Of a stretch of 64,000 nt of DNA, positions 34,277 through 43,392 are shown in pieces. Below the pieces are notes generated by a model, which did no database searches, was not told the DNA's origin, and worked only from the letters and a program-made list of their open reading frames with translations. A program made the position numbers and the translations under genes. Each line of letters starts with the position of its first letter. Position 1 is the stretch's first letter. Source of the DNA: Coniella vitis (Eukaryota > Ascomycota > Sordariomycetes > Diaporthales > Schizoparmaceae); the NCBI GenBank assembly GCA_011317545.1, contig WUJK01000012.1:881001-945000 (forward strand), read 5' to 3'.

Positions 34277-34957
34277 TCAGATGCCACCCTTCTTGCCCTT
34301 GCCCTTGCCCTGATGGTGAGGCTCGCGAGCTTCGATCTCCTCAACATCACGCGCGTCATTCTTCTTGCCCTTGTCCTTGCCCTTGCCCTGGTGGTGAGGC
34401 TCGCGAGCTTCGATCTCCTCAACATCACGCGCGTCATTCTTCTTGCCCTTGCCCTTGCCCTGGTGGTGGGGCTCGCGCTTCTCGACCAGATCATCATCAT
34501 TGTTGTCGTTGTCGTCGTCGTCATCATCATCGCCATCATCATCATCATCGGCCTCATTCTCAGCATCCGCATCGCGGGTCTCGAGCAGATCGCGAACGCC
34601 CTTCTTCTTGCCCTTGCCCTGGTGGTGGGGCTCACGGGCGACAAGCTCTTCAAACATGGCACGCACGCCATTCTTCTTGCCCTTGCCCTGGTGGTGGGGC
34701 TCACGGGTCTCCAGACCATCTTCGGCTACATCGCGCGCGCCGTTCTTCTTGCCCTTGCCCTTGCCTTGGTGGTGGGGCTCGCGGATGTCGACGTTGGCAG
34801 GCAGGGCCAGGGCAGGGCCGGCCAGGGCAGCAGCGGCCATCAAGGCGACGCTGCGGCGGGAGAGAACCGCGGTGCCGGGGCTGTTGAGGTCATAGCCAGC
34901 GGCAGTTGAGACCGCAAGGCCAGAGATGAGAAGGCTGATGACGGAGGGTGCGTGCAT
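34277..34957 (-). CDS. Secreted repeat protein with six PHHQGKGK units, candidate peptide precursor
   Basis: Intronless, 226 aa, not recognised as a known family. Seen: residues 1-21 form a signal peptide (MHAPSVISLLISGLAVSTAAG). A dibasic SRR at 33-35 is followed by a second hydrophobic stretch (about 36-53). Six copies of REPHHQGKGK then begin at residues 59, 85, 108, 161, 185 and 211. Each continues with Gly/Lys residues, and copies 1-5 then have an acidic spacer such as ARDVEEIEA. Copy 3 is followed by a poly-Asp linker (about 129-156). The residues before each EPHHQ are IR, TR, AR, KR, AR and AR, so only copy 4 has a full Kex2 dibasic site on its left, while KK follows every core. There is no Cys and only one Tyr (residue 22), outside the repeats. 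Inference: an exported precursor cut into short His/Lys peptides, possibly matured by the UstYa-type protein encoded divergently. Alternatives: a metal-binding or cell-wall repeat protein. Confidence 0.75.
   Translation of the reverse strand: MHAPSVISLLISGLAVSTAAGYDLNSPGTAVLSRRSVALMAAAALAGPALALPANVDIREPHHQGKGKGKKNGARDVAEDGLETREPHHQGKGKKNGVRAMFEELVAREPHHQGKGKKKGVRDLLETRDADAENEADDDDDGDDDDDDDNDNNDDDLVEKREPHHQGKGKGKKNDARDVEEIEAREPHHQGKGKDKGKKNDARDVEEIEAREPHHQGKGKGKKGGI
34300..34465 (-). repeat. 78-bp direct repeat inside the precursor gene
   Basis: Units starting at 34321 and 34399 are 78 bp (26 codons) apart and nearly identical over about 60 bp, including silent positions. They encode copies 4, 5 and 6 of the peptide unit. 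Near-identity at silent sites points to recent unit duplication or gene conversion, while copies 1-3 have diverged. Confidence 0.8.
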
Positions 34958-37432
34958 TTTGAGAGAAAGAGATGCAGTAGATCTTTATAAGAGTAGAGTC
35001 TCGATAGTAATAAAGCACTGGCCCGGCCAGAAGAATGAATGAAGGGATTAGCTAAGAAGTGAAGAAAGACGACAAGAGGGCTCAGCCTTGTTGGTTCTCG
35101 ACAGTGTATCAAGGCAGAGGGAAGAAAGGAAAGGAATTACTGCTCAGCTGATTGGAAAGGGTTGTGGCGTGAGCATGTTTGAGGAATGAGAAGGTTTCTT
35201 TTCGCTTTTTTATACGATATTTGCTCTTTCAATGCAGCAGAGCCTCAGCGGTCGCAGAGACGCCCTCCTTGGCAACGACTCAAGCATCGTTTGCACACTG
35301 CGGGTCGACAATGCACACGAGACGAAAATGAGCATCAAGACGATGGGACGGCGTTGCAAGTCGGGCTCATCCTGGAACGGACCAGCCGCGGAGCCAGACT
35401 GGTCGTCGGGCGCGCGCTCGTCTGGAAGTCCGTCTCATGATGGCCAGGGGCCCTGGGGGGTTGTTTATGTGAGCCAGTGCGTTGTTTTCCGTGCGTACGT
35501 GCATGTGCGTGTTGAAAACGTATAGATCCTGCTTGTCTCCGTCTCGAGACTCGAGCCTGGGAGTGCATCGTGGGAAGCTGGGGACTACCTGGCCACCTCC
35601 CACCACACGATGTGAGGCACCTGCCGGGACAAGACATCGATGTGCTGCCATCAGTCGCACGGGGGATAGCCAGCCATACTAAGGATCCACTGCTTCAGCC
35701 GAACATGTGTGATGTAGAGTGCGAGCATGTCCGAATCTACGGCGTCTTGTGGAGATATCGCTTCTGCCCTTGACCGGACGTGCCCAGATTAGCAACGTGC
35801 CACCCTCACCATGTACATAGAACGGCCAAGCACTCTGCTGAGGCTAAGCCTTAGACAGACGTTGGATCTACATAGCACATAGTAGGCCAGATGATATCAG
35901 ACGGTAGATGGAGGGAATCGCTTTGCCCATGTCAAACAGTTGTGAGGGCACGCGTCGAAGGGCTTGCCGTGATGTTGTCAAGACAAGAGCCACGTTGCCC
36001 AAGCAGTCTTACATCGAGAACGTCCAAGACGGTCTGTCGAGTGGTTGCAGAAATTTGCAGCAGGCATGCTAAGGCAGCGCGTGTCATGAAGAGACTGTTG
36101 TTGGATGAAGAAGCTGCATAGTAGTCACTGAAACTCGATTGCCCTGGTTTGGCGCGAGGTCCAAATGTTCGAGACGCCCATAGTAGCAGCAGCTTTCATC
36201 GGGGCTAAAAGCGACCAACCAAACGCTTGAGAATTAGGTGTCAGGGGTTCCAACGTTTTCTTCTTAACCGCTAAACATCAACGAGCTTACAGCGGCTCTA
36301 GCCTGTTGCAAGCGCTATAGCATAGTTATAGCGCCCGGCGCCATTCCCAGGTTGGCGCCAAGTGAAACGCCTATGGCTTTTCATCCCATGCTGCTCTCCA
36401 GTTGCGATAGGCTTTCTCAAACCCCGCCGAGACGTTTGGGATGGAACGGGACGGCGATGCCTCTGAAATCTGCCTTGCTGGAGGGATGCTTTCTTTTCAT
36501 TTCTGTTCTTTTTTTGGCACTTGTAGCACGCTATCAACTGCTTCAGGTAAAGAAGCTCCATGGTTGTTCATCGAGAAAGCGATCGAACAAATTCCCATGG
36601 TCCAAAACAGCGGCAATAACTCATGTCTCGATTGTCGCTGTCGTTGTTGCTGTCGCTGTGGGTGCCTAACTGTTTGGATGAGCATCACCAGGTGAGGATT
36701 GGATGCAACATCGACTCCTGATTGCCTCGTCTCTCCTGTCTCGTTCGTCCCTTTCAAACGCGCCCCAGTGTCTCAAGTTTGCTCTATTCACATCATCAGA
36801 CGTCTCGTCCCCAGATCAAGCACCGCTCTTTTGGACATGGTTCACTCGTTTATTCCTTCTTCGACTTTTTCGTGGTCCCTCGCAATGTTCCCTCTGATTC
36901 TATTCGCATTCTCTTCCCGTTTTGAGTCGTCATCCTACACAGTCACCTACTGAGGTTCCTTACTTTCGATCATCTGCTCTTTCTTCTCGGGTTGCTAGAA
37001 GCTAGTTCCTGGCAAAACTTAGCTGGGACTGAGGCTCATCTTGATTCTTCCTCCTCGCCTTTCTAACCAACTCTGCCGGTGTTTTAACGTGACCAATAAC
37101 GGACCAAGTAGACCACCTCGCGACGACTTGGTTTCAGCGAAGCATCTACTGCCTGGACCACCAACTTCCACCTCACGGCCATACCCATCCTACTGCTATC
37201 GATTCGTCTGAGCCAAGGGTCCCATTACCCGTGTTTCTGCCCCTCCCCGTCCTGCTCTTCTTCTCTGTTCATCCTTCCTTTGCTACACCTGGCGTGTATT
37301 CTTCTCTTTTATTCTAGGCAGCCTGTGACTCCTGGTTTTGGGCCTCCCTTTTGTCCGTCTTCACCGGCTCTAATCGGCTCAACCCTCATACCATAATTAT
37401 ACATTATACCCACCGCACCGCGCCGCGCCATC
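34958..37432. other. Divergent intergenic region of the two-gene island
   Basis: About 2.5 kb between the repeat-precursor start and the UstYa-like start. Bases 36700-37430 are pyrimidine-rich on the + strand, which fits a long leader for the UstYa-like gene. A TTTATA element at 34984-34989 (TATAAA on the minus strand) lies 27 bp before the precursor ATG, close for a TATA box. No third gene (S41 peptidase, methyltransferase or regulator) was found here. Confidence 0.55.
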
Positions 37433-38674
37433 ATGCCTCGAAAGATATACCGCCCCGTCGCCGTTGCCGACCAAGAAGACCAGCAAAGCCGGAGTAGCTC
37501 CGACACCATCTTTGAGGGCAGGGTGCCACTGCGCAACAAGTACCAAGATCACGACGGCGATGAATACAACGACAGGTTTGAACGAGACGTGCGCACAAGA
37601 ACGCTGGATTTCATATTGCGGAATTGGACGTGGATAGCACACACTATCTTGCTATCGCTTTCCTTGACCTTCTTCGCACTCGCGTTCTGCCAGCGGACGG
37701 CTGCCACTGCGGCTGCTAGGATATCGGACTTGGAGGTTACGCAGCAATACTCTTCTTATTGTACGTCTATGTCTTTTGTTTTCTGGGACGAAAGAAAAGA
37801 AACGGCGATGCTCCTTTCCTTGGCTTTCAATCGTTCATCGAGTTCCACTATGAGGAAATAATTACTAACCTTGGCCAACAACGAATAGCACCCGTGGCGC
37901 CCATCGTCAAGTATGAGACTGTGAGATTTAATCTTACGCCTCTGGTGGAGGGTCCGTTTGTCGGCTTTGGACCCAAGGTGGACGAGGCATGGGACTCGAT
38001 CGCCAATGACAGTATGTCTCTTCTTTTTCTGCCCCCCCCCCCCTCCTTCCTCTGCGTTGCCACAAAAGAGAGCTCAAGGCAAATATGTATATGTGTATCA
38101 GTGTACCCAATTGACTGGCTCCACTGACTGGTTGGTTTGTAGTGGGCGACCAAATGATCTCGGAACAAGAACTTGACAGACTCGGCCTGCCCAGGAACTC
38201 GTTAAAAGTCACGGACCCAAAGACAGGCAAAGAAGGCTACCGTGCTGCCGTTGAGGTGTTCCACCAACTGCACTGTCTCAACTTGCTGAGACAGTATATC
38301 TACAAGGACTATTATGTCAACATCTATAGCGACATTCAGGAGGAGGAGGAAGGTCTCAAGGGCCATGTTGGTAGGTTCTCGTTTTCCTCCCTTCTTCTGC
38401 TCCCTGTCTCTTAATTTCCCGTCTAAAATAGTCATGAATGTGCTGACACGAATGGTGTACCTTCTTTTGTCTAGACCACTGTCTTGAGGCGATTCGCATC
38501 AACCTCATGTGCACAGCAGACGTTGGCATCTTCACGTTCCGCGAATACCCCGAGTACGGGTACGAGAAGGATGACTTTTGGCCCGACTTCAGCACACTGC
38601 ACACGTGCAGGAACTTTGATGCCATTCACCAGTGGGCTATCGACCATACCGTGTCGTGGACACATGATGCATGA
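37433..38674 (+). CDS. UstYa-family (DUF3328) membrane protein, candidate peptide-modifying oxidase
   Basis: Exons 37433-37760, 37889-38011, 38143-38370 and 38475-38674 join in phase to 292 aa. Seen: a polar N-terminal cytosolic part (about 65 residues), a single membrane segment around WIAHTILLSLSLTFFALAFC, then a lumenal domain with VEVFHQLHCLNLLRQYIY (HxxHC, residues 191-195) and HVDHCLEAIRINLMC (second HxxHC, about 225-229, built across intron 3), and a tail with WPDFSTLHTCRNFDAIHQWAI. The two HxxHC motifs define UstYa proteins. Family knowledge: UstYa-type oxidases cyclise core peptides of fungal dikaritin RiPPs (ustiloxin, asperipin, cyclochlorotine) and also occur elsewhere. Inference: acts in the secretory pathway, possibly on the nearby repeat precursor. 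Both motifs are intact and intron 1 has a perfect CTAAC branch site (37864). Substrate is unproven. Confidence 0.88.
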
Positions 38675-41068
38675 AGCAGGCTGGTTCCACTGCGAGCCAG
38701 CAGTGAGCACGTGTGTAGATATGTGTGGTACTTAGTTGCGAATGATACCACGAGTGGTTTTATAGCGACCAATGCCAGAGATGCTCGAGTCCACTTTGTT
38801 GTTCGTTGACCTCTCCCCTACTGTGCCTTTCTCCATTGCATGTAATGCGGTATATCTGTCGTTATGTTAGGAACTCTGAACGGCTGGCCGGCCGCTTCTC
38901 TCTCTTGGCATGGCTGGGCGTCTGATATTGGCCACTGGCCATACGCAAAAAGAAGCAAGAGTAGTCGAGTTCTAACGGTTGTGAAACGCATGGAGACGCC
39001 AATGTGCAACCCTTTTTCCTTTTTTTTTTTTCTTTTTTTTCTTTTTTCTTTTTTGGTTTTTGGTTTTTGTCACGGGAGAGAATGCAACGACTGCAACTTC
39101 ATGGCTCTGATGGCTACATAGTGGTACTTACTGGCCGAGCAGGCAAACTGACCAACACAGGTCGAATTGACTGACGCAGTGACGTGGTAAATGGTGGGGC
39201 CACGATGCTGTAACCGACATTCCATGGCCTCCTCCGCCTCAGCGTCTTGTACTGGTGAAGGGGACGACTACCTCCTCTCGGATTGTTGCGTTTCCGTTCG
39301 TGATGGACATGGGGCAGCGGTCGCCGCGCCGCGCAGTTGATACTGAACTGGGTCTGTTCAGCGAGCGGTCCTGTCCAGGGATGGCACAGCCGGATAGCCC
39401 GGTGAGCGAATTGGGAAGATCAATGGCCATCATGGGTGGCTATTGGGGGGCCCGGAGAGCCGGGTCGGTAGGAAGTGGAATAAGGATTGGCCCACGAGGC
39501 TGCGTTATCAGATCGAGGTCATTGCGTAGGAAGCTATGGCAACACCTGCTGTACAAGTTTACCAAGCATATACTTAGTACACACTATGTCATGTGCAGAG
39601 TGTTGGGCGGTGACAGGGGGTCCGTGCAATCTTTGCATGGTGCGTTATTAGCTTGCTGGCTCAGGACGGATCCGAAAGGCAGGACGTCAGACCACTTTCT
39701 GGCAGCAGCGACTGCGAGCCCCCAGCAAGCTACTGTGGAGTACCTCCCCAGGGGCTGCTAGGTACCTAGGTAGTACCAGAGCGCCGGCCCGGGTTGGTGC
39801 TGCAACGTACAGGTGTAGCCGTACCTTTGCAGGCTTTTGTGAGCCAGTACATGGTATACATAGCAGCGGCTTATTCCCGCCCACCCAACCCCCAAAAGGC
39901 AAAAGACCGGATCACTTGGACCCCTGCTTGGCCTACCTGGCCCTGCTGGCCTACCTACTCTGTCCTCTGTGAACCCCACCTGTCGTGCAATGAGGGCGTC
40001 TGGTTGCACGACGGACAGCAGACCAACACGCCGAGGATGTCGATAGTGTAGAGTACATCGTACGGTTTGCTGGAAGGGAAGCATCCTGATTGATCAATTG
40101 ACAGTTGAAGATCAATGCGCTGAATGATGAATCCGTATCTATGATAATCGACACTGGAGTTCTCAGAAAATTAAAATACTGACAGCCCAGGCACATCATA
40201 TGGCTGCTTGTTCATCCTGTAGGCGGCCTAGGTATACCTATGAGCTCGGTGTTTCAGGGCATACACGCATAGTAATAGGATTGCTAGCGCATTGTCCATT
40301 ACTATGTACTAGTCGCCATGCAGCAGCGGCAACGTAGCTTGGGGGGGGGGGCTGCTAGGCTTGCACGGCGAGCAGCCTCAACCTTTTCTTTCTTTCTTCC
40401 TTTTTTTCCCCAATGTGTTCTAGCACCGCATCGTTTGGCCGTCAACGCTTACAATAGTACTTAGCATAACGAGTAGCGTCCCGTCATCGATAGACAGCCT
40501 GAAAAAGAAAACCACAGAAAAATGCCGGGAAATTGCACATCATACCACGCATTGCTCCTGCATAGTAAGTACTTGCACCCCCCTCACGACCCTTCCCAGG
40601 CCCACGATATGCCGTTCGGGATCGGGAACAGCCCATTTCCCGTCACGCCAGACAGAGAGATGGCCCCTCTTGGCGCTGTAGCCCACTGGCGGGCCCTGCC
40701 CTGTACACTGCTTGGAGAAATAGTTGACCACTACCTAGGTACCATTGGAGGCCCTGCTCTACTTTCAAGTACCTTGTGCCTGGGCCGCTGTACATACCTA
40801 GTACTATGCACAGAGTAGGCGCTGTGGAGCCCCTGAGCCTGTCCCTCCGAACATCTTTTTTCTAGAAGCACCGGCACTCACTTTCTCCTCCTGGATGCTC
40901 GCGCTCTCTTCGTGTTTGCCTCACGGAATCGCACTCCTCTTCAACTTCTTCTTTCCCACACCCTCCTTCTCCCCGCCCTCCCCCTCCCTCTTCCTCTTCC
41001 TACCCATCTTCTGCTGTCTCCATCACCCGTCTGCACTCCAAACCGTTGCTCTCCTCTCGGCGCCCACC
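38675..41068. other. Gene-free region between UstYa-like gene and Erg3 gene
   Basis: About 2.4 kb. Contains the UstYa-like 3' end, a poly-pyrimidine run (39010-39065), two TACCTAGGTA palindromes (39763-39772, 40732-40741) and TACTATGTA at 40300-40308. The last 200 bp is the pyrimidine-rich Erg3 leader. Short frames at 39255-39761 and 39758-40084 have no recognisable content. Confidence 0.55.
39010..39065. repeat. Poly-pyrimidine (T-rich) simple tract
   Basis: A run of T with few C interruptions, about 55 bp, lies downstream of the UstYa-like gene. No function is inferred. Confidence 0.85.
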
Positions 41069-42224
41069 ATGGATGTCGTGCTCGAGATCGCGGACACCTT
41101 CGCTGGTGATTACATATATGCCACTCTCTTGCCGGCGCGTCCAGCCCCCTACGGTCTCGCAGATGGCTCGACCAACACCACAGCTGGCGACCAGGTCTTT
41201 TCGACGTGGACCTACAAGCCATCCACGGACTACTTTGCGCTGGAGCCGTCGGAATATGCATACAAGAGCGCCTGGCCGCGCGACAACATCTGGCGCCAGG
41301 CTCTGTCGCTGTACCTGATTGTTTGGTAAACAAAACCCTCCGAATTCCAGTCACACACACCCCCATCTGAAACTGTCTCATGGCTTTGCGAACGTACCAC
41401 TAACACACCCTTCTTCCTTCTCTCTTGTCTCTAGGTTCTTTGGTATCCTGCTGTACTTCATCTTTGCCTCGCTGTCGTACGCCTTTGTATTCGACAAGAA
41501 AACCCTGGAGCACCCCAAATACCTGCGCAACCAAATCACGCTCGAGATCAAGCAGACCATGGCAGCCATGCCCGGCATGTCCTTCTGCACCATGCTCTTG
41601 ATGTTGCTCGAGGTCCGCGGATACACCAAGCTTTACGACACGTGCGCCGACGCCCCCTTTCCCGCCTACACCTGGCTGCAGTTTCCCTTCTTCATCCTAT
41701 TCACCGACTTCGGCATTTACTGGATCCACCGCTGGCTGCACCACCCGCTCATCTACAAGCGCCTCCACAAGCCACACCACAAGTGGATCATGCCGACGCC
41801 CTTTGCCTCCCACGCCTTCCATCCCCTCGACGGTTTCGCCCAGTCTGTGCCCTACCACATCTTCCCCATGGTCTTTCCACTGCAAAAGCTCGCCTTCCTC
41901 CTGCTGTTTGTCATTGTCAACGTCTGGACCATTCTGATCCACGACGGCGAGTTTGTCTCGGACAATCCAGTCATCAACGGTGCCGCGTGCCACAGTATCC
42001 ACCACTTGGCCTTCAACTACAACTATGGCCAGTACACCACCCTTTGGGACAGACTGGGCGGCAGCTACCGCAAGCCCGACGCAAGCATGTTCAACAAAGA
42101 AGAGAACATGTCCAAGAAGCAGTGGGAGAAGCAGAGCAAAGAGATGGAGGCAATGGTCAAGCTTGTTGAGGGCGAGGACGACAGAAGCTACGACCCTACA
42201 CCGGAGAACAAGAAGACGAAATAG
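41069..42224 (+). CDS. erg3: C-5 sterol desaturase Erg3
   Basis: Exons 41069-41325 and 41435-42224 give 348 aa. Reaction: introduces the C5-C6 double bond in the late ergosterol pathway, using oxygen and cytochrome b5, in the ER membrane. Seen: N-terminal MDVVLEIADTFAGDYIYA, hydrophobic segments around LYLIVWFFGILLYFIFASL and YTWLQFPFFILFTDF, then three histidine clusters that bind the di-iron centre: HRWLHH (residue about 184), HKPHH (about 197) and HSIHH (about 272). Another membrane pair lies before the third cluster. The C-terminal tail is charged (KKQWEKQSKEMEAM). Length and order match fungal Erg3. The start at 41069 fits the conserved N-terminus and has a CACCATGG context. The frame is open back to an ATG at 40895, which would add 58 hydrophobic residues, probably leader sequence. 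Confidence 0.95.
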
Positions 42225-43392
42225 AGGCTGCGCTTTCAATTCGCCTATTACTGCTCCACGACGCGTTTTGTACTCTACGATCATCAAGGGGATGATTCTT
42301 CTTTATAGCAGCAGAGCGAGCGGGCACAAGGGCCGGATTCTCAGCATGGGATATTCACTTGTTGATCCAGCTCGTCACAGGACGGGGGGGCACTTGCATT
42401 CCGACGAATAATCTGCTTTTCTTGTATATACAGCATCCCCCTTGCCCAGATGGGCAACTGGACATTGACATTACCTTGCGTCTTGGCTTTGAGTAGCATC
42501 GCCATGTGATCAAAACGCATTGTCCGACGAATATGGCACGACGTGGTGGAGAAATTCTGGGGTAATAAGGAAAACAGAATTGGAGCAAAAGGCTACATTA
42601 TATTAGCCATGACCATTTGCGATGTCACATGGGATTGGTATTTGAGAGTCTTGCGTCTTCTTTCTGCTTGACGAGATGAGTCGAGGGAGACACGCGAATG
42701 TTTTTCTCGGCCTTTCTTTGGGTCACCTCTACCGCCCGGCCATTTCCCTGATGCGGTATGACTCTTCCCGCTCTCTCTTACAGAATAAAGGAGAGGTTAC
42801 CGAATTGTGGGAAACAACAAAAGGAGAGGAAAACTTATGATAATTATATTGGTTGTAATGCTGTACACAGAAGAAATACTAAGTTAGCTCTTGTCATGAG
42901 TTTAATACGGGACATACAAAGCACGTGTATGAGATAAATTGAGCAAACCTGTACTACCGAAAACGCTGAGGAATTGACCAGGACTTTTAACGGCCTGTCA
43001 CGATGGTGTGTACCGGGCTGGCAGCGTTTAATTGTTGGCGAGGCTGTCAAATACTCATTGTTGCGTGCTAGTACTCCAGGTCCAGGTCCATTAAGCAACA
43101 AACAGGCTAAATTTTGGAATAGAATTAAATAGAATCGAAATACAATCTAGATTTACCATATATGTTAAATAAATATTAAAAAAAGAAAAAAATACCTCAT
43201 CTCCCTCGTGGAACAATAGACATCCTCATGTCATAAACTCATGATCTGACCATCTTTCGTCCCAATATTCAAATCTGATCTACGTCCCTCTCGGTGTTTT
43301 TCTTTCTTGCTTTCTTTTCTTTTTTACTTTCTTGCCAGTCATTGCTAAATACGGGCTACTATAGGATGGGTCGATAAGTGCGTTAAACGTCT
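42225..43392. other. Convergent intergenic region between Erg3 and Nha1 genes
   Basis: About 1.17 kb with two 3' ends. It is AT-rich from 43090 to 43200 and pyrimidine-rich around 43300. No gene was seen. Confidence 0.5.

Noticed and set aside
34252..34909. Two + strand frames of over 200 codons opposite the repeat precursor
   Set aside because: They are translations of the repeat DNA in other frames (Cys/Pro-rich or Leu/Val-rich); only the minus-strand frame has a signal peptide and regular units.
39758..40084. 108-codon minus frame in the gap between UstYa-like gene and Erg3
   Set aside because: No recognisable domain; would overlap TACCTAGGTA palindromes and has no sensible start context.
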